Position numbers and translations under genes: made by a program. Source: Synechococcales cyanobacterium C42_A2020_086 (GTDB lineage: Bacteria; Cyanobacteriota; Cyanobacteriia; Elainellales; Elainellaceae). From it: a DNA stretch of 64,000 bases. Shown here piece after piece: positions 9,628 through 17,762 of the stretch. The stretch spans positions 1 through 64,000 of the forward strand of contig JACYLU010000036.1 of assembly GCA_015272325.1 (NCBI GenBank). Direction: 5' to 3'. Position 1 is the stretch's first letter, and every line of letters begins with the position of its first letter. Below the pieces are notes generated by a model. It was given only the letters and a program-made list of their open reading frames with translations, searched no databases and had not been told where the DNA came from.

Positions 9628-9655
9628 TTGAAGCCAGTGCAAAGTTCCTTATAAC
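9628..9655 (+). promoter_or_regulatory. Candidate sigma-70-type promoter of coxBAC
   Basis: TTGAAG at 9628-9633 and TATAAC at 9650-9655 are separated by 16 bases, close to the consensus -35/-10 pair. It is about 150 bases upstream of the coxB start, on the coding strand. Found by eye only. Confidence 0.35.
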
Positions 9656-9803
9656 TTTCTGAAGTTTGTGTCTGACTTGTCTGTTGTTCCTTCACCATGG
9701 GGAAGTAGCCAGCTCGTAAAACCTGATCTGCCGTTGGCCACTGTCTATGGAACTCCCGTTTTGTTGAAGTCCCTACTTAGCCAATCGATCCCAAACTGTA
9801 GCC

Positions 9804-10826
9804 GTGAATATTCCAAGTAACATTTTGACAATGTTAGCCGGGATCGCCTTAACCCTGGTTAGCATCTGGTATGGGCAGCACCACGGTTTAATGCCGGTGC
9901 AAGCCTCTGAAGATGCCGCCCTAGTCGATGGGCTGTTTGACACGATGATGATCGTCGGTACCGGCATCTTTTTGCTGGTAGAAGGCGTGATTCTGATTTG
10001 TCTGTTTAAGTTTCGTCGCCGTCCAGGTGATGATACCGACGGTCCACCGATTGCCGGCAACATTCCGTTAGAAATCCTCTGGACTGCCATTCCGGTGGTG
10101 ATTGTGCTGGTGATTGGTGTGTATAGCTTTGAGGTATACCGCATCGAAGGTGGCTTTGACCCCGAGGCAGCCGAACAATCTCCGATTCAGGTTGCCATGG
10201 TATCTAATTCTGATGTGAGTACTCCCTTAATGGCTCCTCAGCACAAAGGGCACCATCATCTGGCGCTTGGGGTAGGAGCAACCCCCGATGAAATGACGAC
10301 AGCTCCCGATCTCACCGTGAATGTGCTAGGACTGCAATACGCCTGGATCTTCACCTATCCCGATACCGGAGTCACGACTGGCGAGCTGCATCTGCCGGCG
10401 GGCAAAGATGTGAAGCTGGTGATCAAGGCGCAGGATGTGCTGCATGCCTTCTGGCTGCCCCAGTTCCGCCTGAAGCAGGATGCTATTCCCGGACAGGACG
10501 CTGAATTGCGCTTTACGCCGCAGCGGGTCGGGGAATATCCAATCATCTGCGCTGAGTTGTGCGGTCCCTATCATGGGGCGATGGGCAGCAAACTCTACGT
10601 GCAAGAGGCAGACGAGTTCGATCAGTGGTTGCAGCAGCAGGTGGCAAGCCAGAGCAATGCGGACTCGACGGTCGCTTTGCAGCCCAGCGAACCCACAGAC
10701 GCCGATTACTTGAGCGCAATGGCAGACCATGTTGGCGTCGATGCGTCAGTCTTGGAACGTTTGCCTCATACTCTATCGTCACCATCCGAGCTTGTTCCGG
10801 TATCGCTTGTCGGTCCCCAAGGCTGA
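9804..10826 (+). CDS. coxB: Cytochrome c oxidase subunit II
   Basis: 340 residues from a GTG start. Two N-terminal helices (about residues 8-25 and 52-72, 'GTGIFLLVEGVILICLFKF') plus 'LEILWTAIPVVIVLVIGVYS' precede the periplasmic/lumenal cupredoxin domain. The binuclear CuA site is intact: upstream His in 'VLHAFWLPQFRLKQDAIPGQ' and C249, E251, C253, H257 and M260 in 'CAELCGPYHGAM'. It takes electrons from cytochrome c or plastocyanin and passes them to subunit I. An extra loop before the CuA domain (residues about 140-155) carries a QHKGHHH cluster. First gene of coxB-coxA-coxC. Confidence 0.96.
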   Translation: MNIPSNILTMLAGIALTLVSIWYGQHHGLMPVQASEDAALVDGLFDTMMIVGTGIFLLVEGVILICLFKFRRRPGDDTDGPPIAGNIPLEILWTAIPVVIVLVIGVYSFEVYRIEGGFDPEAAEQSPIQVAMVSNSDVSTPLMAPQHKGHHHLALGVGATPDEMTTAPDLTVNVLGLQYAWIFTYPDTGVTTGELHLPAGKDVKLVIKAQDVLHAFWLPQFRLKQDAIPGQDAELRFTPQRVGEYPIICAELCGPYHGAMGSKLYVQEADEFDQWLQQQVASQSNADSTVALQPSEPTDADYLSAMADHVGVDASVLERLPHTLSSPSELVPVSLVGPQG

Positions 10827-10944
10827 GCCTGCTGCCTAAAGCTCGATCTCCATACATCCCGCTCAATGGAATTGTCCTTGTGGCTCTTTGGTTGATGCGG
10901 TCTGGGTGTGGAACTCATTTAGTAGCCTGTTGTAAGAGCAAGTT

Positions 10945-12630
10945 ATGACCCAAGCAGAAGCGCTATCCGAAACTCGGTCTTCCCACGACCATCACCCCGG
11001 TCCTCAGCGTAAGTGGCAAGACTATTTCACCTTCAACACCGATCACAAAGTGATTGGCATTCAATACCTGGTGCTCTCCTTCATCTTTTTTGGAATAGGG
11101 GGCATCATGGCAGACCTGATTCGGACGGAGCTAAAAACACCCGCTACAGATTTTGTCAGCCCGGAGATGTACAACCAACTCCTGACACTCCACGGCACAA
11201 TCATGATCTTTCTCTGGATCATTCCGGCAGGCTCGGGGTTAGCCAACTACCTGATTCCCCTGATGATCGGCGCCCGAGACATGGCGTTTCCCAAGATGAA
11301 CGCCCTCGCCTTCTGGATGCTGCCGCCCGCAGGAATTTTGCTGGCGCTAAGCATTCTCTTTGATGCCCCTCAAGCCGGCTGGACCTCCTACCCACCGCTC
11401 AGCATCATGACCGGCAAAGTCGGCGAAGGCATCTGGATTTTTTCGCTGCTGGTGCTGGGAACCTCCTCGATTCTGGGCGCGATCAATTTCTTCACCACGA
11501 TTCTGCTGATGCGCGTTCCCAGCATGCCGCTGACTGCGATGCCGCTGTTCTGCTGGTCAATGCTGGCTACCTCGGCTTTGATCTTGATCGGCACGCCAGT
11601 TTTGGCAGGAGCACTGATTCTGCTGGCTTTTGATCTGCTGGCGGGCACGGCTTTCTTTAACCCGACCGGCGGCGGCGATCCGATTGTGTATCAGCACATG
11701 TTCTGGTTCTATTCCCATCCGGCGGTATACATCATGATTCTGCCGCTGTTTGGGGTAATTTCTGAAATCATTCCCGTCCATTCGCGCAAGCCAATTTTTG
11801 GCTACCTGGCGATCGCCTATTCTAGTTTGGCAATCTCCTTTCTGGGGCTGATCGTCTGGGCGCACCATATGTTTACCAGCGGCACGCCGGCCTGGCTGCG
11901 GATGTTCTTCATGATCACCACGATGGTGATTGCCGTGCCTACGGGCATTAAGGTGTTTAGCTGGCTAGCGACGATGTGGGGCGGCAAAATTGCCCTCAAC
12001 AGCGCCATGCTGTTTGCGATGGGATTTGTGGGCGAATTTGTGATCGGTGGTATTAGCGGCGTTATGGTTGCGTCAGTACCCTTTGATATTCACGTTCACG
12101 ATACCTATTTCGTGGTCGCACACCTTCATTACGTGCTGTTTGGCGGCAGTGTCTTTGGCATCTTTGCTGCAATCTACCACTGGTTCCCCAAAATGACCGG
12201 CCGCATGGTGAATGAGCCTTTGGGTATCGTTCACTTTATTCTGACGCTAATTGGGATGAACCTGACGTTTATGCCGATGCATGCTCTGGGTTTGCAGGGC
12301 ATGAACCGCCGCATTGCCCTCTATGACCCACAATTTCAGCCGCTGAACGAGCTATGTACCATTGGCTCCTACATTCTGGCAGTTTCGGCTCTGCCTTTCC
12401 TGGTCAACATGATTTGGAGCTGGATTAAGGGTCGAGAAGCGGGGGATAACCCCTGGAATGCGCTGACGCTGGAATGGCAAACCTCTTCGCCACCAGCCAT
12501 CGAGAACTTCGAAACGCTGCCCGTGCTGCGCTGGGGTCCCTATGACTACGGCGTAGAGCGAATCCCCGAGGACATCGAACCGCCGCTGACATCACCAGAA
12601 CTGCAACCCGAGTCATCGGCTCTGTCGTGA
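10945..12630 (+). CDS. coxA: Cytochrome c oxidase subunit I, A2-type heme-copper oxidase
   Basis: 561 residues, about twelve membrane helices. Heme and CuB ligands are present: 'LTLHGTIMIFLWIIPAGSG' (low-spin heme His), the helix VI segment 'FYSHPAVYIMILP' with the CuB His and the cross-linked Tyr (H258, Y262), 'WAHHMFTSG' (two CuB His), and 'HDTYFVVAHLHYVLFGG' (heme a3 and a His). The helix VI motif is YSHPAV rather than GHPEV: the D-channel glutamate is absent and Tyr-Ser is present, the signature of A2-type oxidases in the established classification. Terminal respiratory oxidase of the thylakoid or plasma membrane, with 118 bases after coxB. Confidence 0.97.
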   Translation: MTQAEALSETRSSHDHHPGPQRKWQDYFTFNTDHKVIGIQYLVLSFIFFGIGGIMADLIRTELKTPATDFVSPEMYNQLLTLHGTIMIFLWIIPAGSGLANYLIPLMIGARDMAFPKMNALAFWMLPPAGILLALSILFDAPQAGWTSYPPLSIMTGKVGEGIWIFSLLVLGTSSILGAINFFTTILLMRVPSMPLTAMPLFCWSMLATSALILIGTPVLAGALILLAFDLLAGTAFFNPTGGGDPIVYQHMFWFYSHPAVYIMILPLFGVISEIIPVHSRKPIFGYLAIAYSSLAISFLGLIVWAHHMFTSGTPAWLRMFFMITTMVIAVPTGIKVFSWLATMWGGKIALNSAMLFAMGFVGEFVIGGISGVMVASVPFDIHVHDTYFVVAHLHYVLFGGSVFGIFAAIYHWFPKMTGRMVNEPLGIVHFILTLIGMNLTFMPMHALGLQGMNRRIALYDPQFQPLNELCTIGSYILAVSALPFLVNMIWSWIKGREAGDNPWNALTLEWQTSSPPAIENFETLPVLRWGPYDYGVERIPEDIEPPLTSPELQPESSALS

Positions 12631-12696
12631 TGCAGCCGGTCTCAATTTCAACTCCGCTGCAACCGTTTCTCTGCCGTTACAAGCCAACACCTAACT

Positions 12697-13317
12697 ATGC
12701 AAGGTTCAACTGTCGATCCCGCTCAAGCCGCCTTAAACTATCATGCCGAGGCAGTCGCCACTGGACATGAAGAACATCCAGATCACCGAATTTTTGGCAT
12801 CATCGTTTTTCTGGCCGCAGAAAGCATGATCTTCCTGGGGCTGTTCATGGCCTACCTAACGTTTCGGGCGGTCTATCCCACCTGGCCGCCAGAAGGTACA
12901 CCAGAACGAGAGCTGCTGCTGCCCGGCATCAACACGCTGATCCTGATCTCGAGCAGCTTTGTGATTCACCAAGCCGACACGGCAGTCAAAAAAGATAACG
13001 TGGGCGGCCTGCGCAAGTGGTTCGCGATCACGGCGCTGATGGGGGCAGTGTTTCTGGCGGGGCAGCTCTACGAATATCACAACTTGGAGTTTGGCTTAAA
13101 AACTAATCTCTACGCCAGCACCTTCTATGTGCTAACCGGCTTCCACGGGCTGCATGTGTTTTTCGGGCTATGTCTGATTTTGGGAGTGCTATGGCGCTCT
13201 CGCATTAAGGGACACTATTCCAGCCAGCATCACTTTGGCGTGGAAGCCGCAGAGCTATACTGGCACTTTGTAGACGTAGTGTGGATTGTACTGTTTATTT
13301 TGCTGTACTTGCTGTAG
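12697..13317 (+). CDS. coxC: Cytochrome c oxidase subunit III
   Basis: 206 residues with five predicted helices, shorter than mitochondrial subunit III and typical of bacterial CoxC. Characteristic stretches are 'EHPDHRIFGIIVFLAAESMI', 'TFYVLTGFHGLHVFFGL' and the C-terminal 'AAELYWHFVDVVWIVLF'. Completes coxB-coxA-coxC, lying 66 bases after coxA. Subunit III stabilises the catalytic core during turnover. Confidence 0.96.
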   Translation: MQGSTVDPAQAALNYHAEAVATGHEEHPDHRIFGIIVFLAAESMIFLGLFMAYLTFRAVYPTWPPEGTPERELLLPGINTLILISSSFVIHQADTAVKKDNVGGLRKWFAITALMGAVFLAGQLYEYHNLEFGLKTNLYASTFYVLTGFHGLHVFFGLCLILGVLWRSRIKGHYSSQHHFGVEAAELYWHFVDVVWIVLFILLYLL

Positions 13318-13358
13318 GCATTGCCTGCGCGATTGGGGTTCATTGAGGAGACGTCGAA

Positions 13359-14177
13359 ATGGGAACATCCGTAGAGGTAAACAGCGCCAACTTTACAGCG
13401 GCGGTTGTTGAACCGTCCTATCAAAAGCCGGTGCTAGTAGACTTCTTTGCCCAGTGGTGCGGACCCTGTCAGTTGCTTAAACCAATGTTGGAAAAGCTGG
13501 CGCAGGAATATGACTTCGTGCTGGCAAAGGTCGATATCGACCAAAATCCCGATTTAGCCAACGCCTACCAGGTTGAAGGGGTGCCGGATGTGCGGGTCGT
13601 CATGGAAGGCAAACTCTATCCTGGCTTTGTGGGGGTATTGCCAGAACCCCAGCTCCGGGAGTTCTTGGGTAAGCTGAACCTGAAGTCGGAGGTGAGCACA
13701 GGCATAGCCGAGGCTGAAGCAGCCTTGGCAGCAGGTCAGCCCGCCGAGGCAGAAGCTCGGTTTGCTCAACTCCTGCAGCAATATCCTGATAACCGTGCGG
13801 TGGCTTTAGCGGCGGCTCGCTTTTGGATCGGGCAGGATCAGCTCGGCAAGGCAGAACAGCTTTTAGCGCCGATTCACCAAGGGGAGCGAGAATATTTTGC
13901 CCAAGCCGATGCGTTGCGGACGCTGATTCAGCTCAAGCTCGATCGCACAAAGCCCTTCACCCATGACCTCGATGAACCCTTTTTTGCAGCCGTGCAGCAC
14001 ACGCTCGACGGCAACTATGCAGCGGCGCTCGAGGGGCTGCTGACGATCTTGGCTAAGGATCGCAAGTATCGCCAAGACGGTGCTCGCAAAGCTATGCTGA
14101 TGATTTTTGGCTTGCTAGGAGACGATCATCCCCTAACGCGAGAGTATCGCCGCAAACTAACCTCGACGCTGTATTGA
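13359..14177 (+). CDS. Thioredoxin-domain protein with C-terminal TPR-like region (CnoX/YbbN type)
   Basis: 272 residues. The first 105 form a thioredoxin fold with the active site 'FFAQWCGPCQLLKPML' (C34, C37) and the cis-proline in 'GVPDVRVV'. Residues 110-272 are alanine-rich helical repeats of the TPR kind ('AEAEAALAAGQPAEAEARF'). This domain order matches YbbN/CnoX, a redox-active holdase chaperone. Only 41 bases follow coxC on the same strand, so it may be cotranscribed with the oxidase genes and assist their folding or copper-centre reduction; this last point is inference. Start ATG at 13359 with GAGGAG 9-14 bases upstream. Confidence 0.9.
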   Translation: MGTSVEVNSANFTAAVVEPSYQKPVLVDFFAQWCGPCQLLKPMLEKLAQEYDFVLAKVDIDQNPDLANAYQVEGVPDVRVVMEGKLYPGFVGVLPEPQLREFLGKLNLKSEVSTGIAEAEAALAAGQPAEAEARFAQLLQQYPDNRAVALAAARFWIGQDQLGKAEQLLAPIHQGEREYFAQADALRTLIQLKLDRTKPFTHDLDEPFFAAVQHTLDGNYAAALEGLLTILAKDRKYRQDGARKAMLMIFGLLGDDHPLTREYRRKLTSTLY

Positions 14178-14200
14178 GTTTTTGAGTTTGCTCAGCTTCG

Positions 14201-15139
14201 TCAGGCAAGCCCTTGATTTCTCCGCAATCTATCTCGCAGATAAATGGCTGTAGCGTTCATCGACAGCAGCACAACCATCAGCACCACAATCGCAGCCGCA
14301 GCGTTGGTATGAAATGCTGCCTGGGGGCGAGATACCCAATTAAATGTTTGAATAGGTAATGCCGTGAATGGTGTGCGTAATCCTGCCAGCGAGAGGGGAG
14401 GCAGAAAGGCAATAAAGGTAAGTGCGCCAATGGTGATCAGAGAAGCCGTTTCGCCAATCGCTCTTGCTAGCGCCAGAATCGTACCCGTGAGGATTCCAGA
14501 AAAAGCCTGAGGCAGCACAATTCCCCAAACAATTCGCCAACGAGCCACACCCAGCGCGTAACCCGCTTCTCGCAAACTACTAGGAACCGCACGTAAAGCC
14601 TCGCGAGTTGCCACAATAATAATTGGCAAGACCAGCAGCGATAGCGTTAAACCGCCTGCCAGGACAGTTCGCCCCCCTGTAATCGGTTGCAGCACCCGGA
14701 CAAACATCTGCAAGCCCAGCAGCCCGTAGATAATCGACGGCACCCCTGCCAGATTGCTGATGTTGATTTCCAGCAGCCCCGTTAGCCTGGAGCGCTTGGC
14801 AAATTCCTCTAGAAAAATTCCGGCTCCCACTCCAACTGGAAAACCAACACAAACGACCACACCCAGCAGCCAGAAGCTACCCACTAGAGCAGAGAGAATT
14901 CCCGCCTGTTCTGGTCGGCGCGATGGAAAGCTGCTAAGAAACTGCCAGTTAATTCGTGGGATGCCATCTGTCGCTACATCAATGAGCAGGGTCGCTAGCA
15001 CGGCCAGCGCAATCAAGGTTGCTGTCCAAGTCGCGACTGCAAACGCCCAATCCAGCCTGTGGCGAGCCATCCGATTGGGGACAAACTTCGCCTGCGAGCG
15101 ATCGCTGTCTGGGAAAAACGAATAGTCAGTAGAAGTCAT
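14201..15139 (-). CDS. pstA: Phosphate ABC transporter permease PstA
   Basis: 312 residues with six membrane helices. The ABC permease EAA loop is '[20 protein letters not shown]', and '[20 protein letters not shown]' is characteristic of PstA. The ATG at 15139 overlaps the pstC stop by four bases (ATGA), implying translational coupling; an upstream in-frame codon 11 residues earlier is less likely. Last gene of pstS-pstC-pstA. The ATPase gene pstB, normally next, is missing here: the following gene is the convergent thioredoxin gene. Confidence 0.94.
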   Translation of the reverse strand: MTSTDYSFFPDSDRSQAKFVPNRMARHRLDWAFAVATWTATLIALAVLATLLIDVATDGIPRINWQFLSSFPSRRPEQAGILSALVGSFWLLGVVVCVGFPVGVGAGIFLEEFAKRSRLTGLLEINISNLAGVPSIIYGLLGLQMFVRVLQPITGGRTVLAGGLTLSLLVLPIIIVATREALRAVPSSLREAGYALGVARWRIVWGIVLPQAFSGILTGTILALARAIGETASLITIGALTFIAFLPPLSLAGLRTPFTALPIQTFNWVSRPQAAFHTNAAAAIVVLMVVLLSMNATAIYLRDRLRRNQGLA

Positions 15140-16077
15140 TCGTAGATCATCCGAAAACGACGAACAAACCAAAAGCTAAAAACATTCAGCGTCAGCGTCA
15201 TTAAAAACAAAGTCATGCCAACGGCAAAGATAGTTTTGTAAGCCAGAGACGTAACGGGCGTATCGCCTAGACTCACCTGAGCGATGAAGGCAGTCATTGT
15301 AGCTACAGGAACACGCGGATCAAAAGTCAGGCGCGGATTCTGCCCAGCCGCAATCGAGACAATCATGGTTTCGCCAATTGCTCGTGAAACAGCCAGAATA
15401 CAGGCTGAAACGATGCCTGACAGTGCCGCAGGTAAGACAATCTTGAGAATGGTTTCCCGTTTAGTCGCGCCCAGCGCATAGGCTCCCTGCCGCAGACTTT
15501 GAGGAACCGCATAAATGGCATCTTCGCTCAAGGAAGCAACCAGCGGCGTCACCGCAATTCCCATGACTAGTCCGGCACTCAGGGCATTGAATGCTTCTAA
15601 CCCAGGCACAAACTGCCGTAGCAGCGGAGTCACAAACAGCAGCGCGAAGTAACCATAGACAACCGATGGAACGCCCGCCAGAATCTCTAACATCGGCTTG
15701 AGCCAGCGACGCAAATTTGGCGAAGCATATTCACTGAGACAGATAGCAGACAATAGACCGATTGGTATGGCAACGCATAGCGCAATCGCAGATGTCATCA
15801 CTGTGGCACTAATCAGAACAAAAATTCCGAACTGCGCGTTAACAAAGAGCGGAGTCCACTGAGTATCTGTGAGAAACCGCCACAGTGGAACCTGGCTGAA
15901 AAACTCTAGAGCTTCAAAAAACAGAGTTGCCACAATTCCAACGGTTGTCACAATCGACACGAAGGCAAACAGCCCGCACAATGTCTGAACCAGCCTGCCT
16001 ATCCACCCATCAAGCTTACGATTGGGTTGCCAGAGCGCCGATCGAGACGGCTGAGTATTCCAAGCAGAATTATTCAT
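15136..16077 (-). CDS. pstC: Phosphate ABC transporter permease PstC
   Basis: 313 residues from the ATG at 16077, six membrane helices, with the EAA loop '[20 protein letters not shown]' and '[20 protein letters not shown]'. Pairs with PstA to form the membrane channel of the high-affinity phosphate importer. An in-frame ATG 20 codons upstream (16137) would place translation through the pstS-pstC intergenic hairpin, so the downstream start is preferred. Confidence 0.93.
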   Translation of the reverse strand: MNNSAWNTQPSRSALWQPNRKLDGWIGRLVQTLCGLFAFVSIVTTVGIVATLFFEALEFFSQVPLWRFLTDTQWTPLFVNAQFGIFVLISATVMTSAIALCVAIPIGLLSAICLSEYASPNLRRWLKPMLEILAGVPSVVYGYFALLFVTPLLRQFVPGLEAFNALSAGLVMGIAVTPLVASLSEDAIYAVPQSLRQGAYALGATKRETILKIVLPAALSGIVSACILAVSRAIGETMIVSIAAGQNPRLTFDPRVPVATMTAFIAQVSLGDTPVTSLAYKTIFAVGMTLFLMTLTLNVFSFWFVRRFRMIYE

Positions 16078-16098
16078 ACAGATCTTTTTTAGAGTTTT

Positions 16099-16131
16099 CA
16101 ATCCCCGATCTCTCAAAGAAACCGGGGATTG
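16099..16131. promoter_or_regulatory. Stem-loop between pstS and pstC
   Basis: CAATCCCCG at 16099-16107 pairs with CGGGGATTG at 16123-16131 (9 bp, GC-rich, 15-base loop). It sits in the 63-base gap after the pstS stop, transcribed leftward. No U-run follows in that direction, so it is more likely an mRNA-stabilising or partial attenuating structure that keeps periplasmic PstS more abundant than the permeases, a pattern common in binding-protein operons. Confidence 0.55.
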
Positions 16132-16140
16132 AATCATAGA

Positions 16141-17205
16141 TTACTGACGCGCCAGCACTTGTTCGAGGTTGACTCCAACAGCAATCCCTTCAAACAGTGA
16201 ACCCGTCTTGCGCTCCGCAAGTCTCGCCTGCACCTTCTGATAAACTGGCTCAGACATCGCAATGTAGCCCGCATCACTGATCAGGGACTGATTGGCCGGG
16301 TCGAGGTAAAAGTCAACGAAAGCTTGTACTTCAGGGCGGTCGAGCTTCTGGCTATTGACATAGATAAACAGAGGGCGAGCCAAGGGCTGGTAAGTGCCAT
16401 CTAACACGGTCTCTGGACTGGGCAGCACAAATCCCGCACCATTGGAGTCATCACCATCGTCGATTGCGACTCGCTCTAACCGATCGCTGTTAGCTTCATA
16501 GTAGGCCAGCCCAAAGTAGCCCAAAGCATTCCTGTTTCCGGCAACGCCCTGGACTAAGACATTGTCATCTTCGCTGGCAGTAAAATCGCCTCGGCTCGCT
16601 CCTTCCTCGCCGTTAATCGCCTCTGTGAAGTAATCAAACGTGCCAGAATCCGTCCCTGGTCCAAACAGCGCTAATGGCGCATCGGGAAAATCAGGGCGAA
16701 TCTGATTCCAGTTCGTAATTCTGCCCTGCGCCGCAGGTTCCCACATCTTTCTCAGTTCAGCCGTTGTCAGTTCTCTTGCCCAGTCATTTTCAGGATTAAC
16801 CACGACTGTGAGTGCATCAAACGCCACAGGCAGCTCTACAAAGTTGATTCCGCCATTCTGGCAGAGTTCCTTTTCAGCGGCCGCGATCGGTCGTGAGGCA
16901 TTGACAATTGCCGTTTCTCCAGCGCAGAATTTTTGAAAGCCACCCCCTGTTCCAGAGGTTCCGACTGTGACTCGGACATCTGGATTTGCTCTCTGAAATT
17001 CTTCTGCCATTGCTTCAGTAATTGGAAACACGGTGCTAGAACCGTCGATCACGACATCTCCCTGCAAGTTTTCAGCAGGCGATGTGGCTGTTGGGGATTG
17101 GGCAGCTTGTTCCGTAGGCGCACAGGCTTTGATCCCGATTGCTGTAATCATCACGATTGTGAAGAATGCCAGAGGCTTGTAACGTCTGAAAAATTTGGGT
17201 AGCAT
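16141..17205 (-). CDS. pstS: Phosphate-binding lipoprotein PstS
   Basis: 354 residues. The N-terminus has a charged start, hydrophobic stretch and a lipobox-like 'AIGIKACAP', with the acylated Cys near residue 28. The mature part begins the PstS fold with 'GDVVIDGSSTVFPITEAMAE' and contains 'RVTVGTSGTGGGFQKFCAGE', the phosphate-binding loops of PstS/SphX proteins. It captures phosphate in the periplasm for PstCA. First gene of the unit; repeats that may form a Pho-type box lie about 80-110 bases upstream. Confidence 0.94.
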   Translation of the reverse strand: MLPKFFRRYKPLAFFTIVMITAIGIKACAPTEQAAQSPTATSPAENLQGDVVIDGSSTVFPITEAMAEEFQRANPDVRVTVGTSGTGGGFQKFCAGETAIVNASRPIAAAEKELCQNGGINFVELPVAFDALTVVVNPENDWARELTTAELRKMWEPAAQGRITNWNQIRPDFPDAPLALFGPGTDSGTFDYFTEAINGEEGASRGDFTASEDDNVLVQGVAGNRNALGYFGLAYYEANSDRLERVAIDDGDDSNGAGFVLPSPETVLDGTYQPLARPLFIYVNSQKLDRPEVQAFVDFYLDPANQSLISDAGYIAMSEPVYQKVQARLAERKTGSLFEGIAVGVNLEQVLARQ

Positions 17206-17282
17206 AATTCTCCAAGTGAATTCGATGAAATAACTTTGGAAGTTAGATTGGCAATTTTGGATTGCAGATTTCAGATGGCAAA

Positions 17283-17314
17283 CACTTAACGTTCAACTGT
17301 TCAACTGTCCACTT
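17283..17314. promoter_or_regulatory. Tandem 8-bp repeats upstream of pstS, possible Pho-box variant
   Basis: The plus strand reads CACTTAAC, GTTCAACT, GTTCAACT, GTCCACTT in direct succession. The period is 8 bases. Cyanobacterial Pho boxes are tandem TTAAC-containing octamers, usually with 3-base spacers, so the motif is similar but the spacing differs. Location 80-110 bases before the pstS start fits a SphR/PhoB-type site; only inference. Confidence 0.35.
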
Positions 17315-17762
17315 GAAAGAATGAGACTCCGAAACGATAGGCTTTTTCAGCCATCAGGAACCTGCAGTTCCCACCGCACAGGCCCTTTAGCACCCTCGGA
17401 AGAACTGCAAGTATATTCAAACCGTTTGTGAGTCAAAATTCGGAGAACCTATAGCAAAAGCCCTCCCCAGATTATTATTTCAGACGTTTTTGTCGAGCAT
17501 GTGACGGAGATATGAAATTGTGAGATGTGGAATGTCAACGAGGTGTCATCTACACTGTACAGCTTCTGCTCCAAGTGTGGACTTCAGCAGCTGCAGGCAT
17601 TCACCAATAGCTTTGTTCCGGAGGTGTGTCCGTACCCTCTAGACGTGGTATTGGCAGAAGACTGGCTACAGCAATTCAAACGTAGCGGACAGATGAAAGC
17701 TGCTGGTGCTAAGTTCAAAGCTATCGACTGCCGCTCATCTTTGTCGTTATTTAGGTCGTTAT
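17315..17762. other. Intergenic region between pstS leader and FAD protein
   Basis: About 450 bases. A plus-strand frame of 95 codons (17525-17812) runs into the 3' end of the opposite flavoprotein gene; it has no recognisable domain, no Shine-Dalgarno and unusual composition, so it is not called. A near-palindrome GGAACCTGCAGTTCC lies near 17360. Confidence 0.5.

Larger units (their letters stand above)
9063..9803. other. Divergent regulatory region between ctaA and coxB
   Basis: 740 bases with no credible ORF, separating the heme A synthesis genes from the oxidase subunit genes. It holds a tandem decamer at 9282-9301 and a sigma-70-like promoter candidate at 9628-9655, both listed separately. 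Its length suggests regulated expression of both arms. A small GGTCG/CGACC hairpin lies near 9535. Confidence 0.6.
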
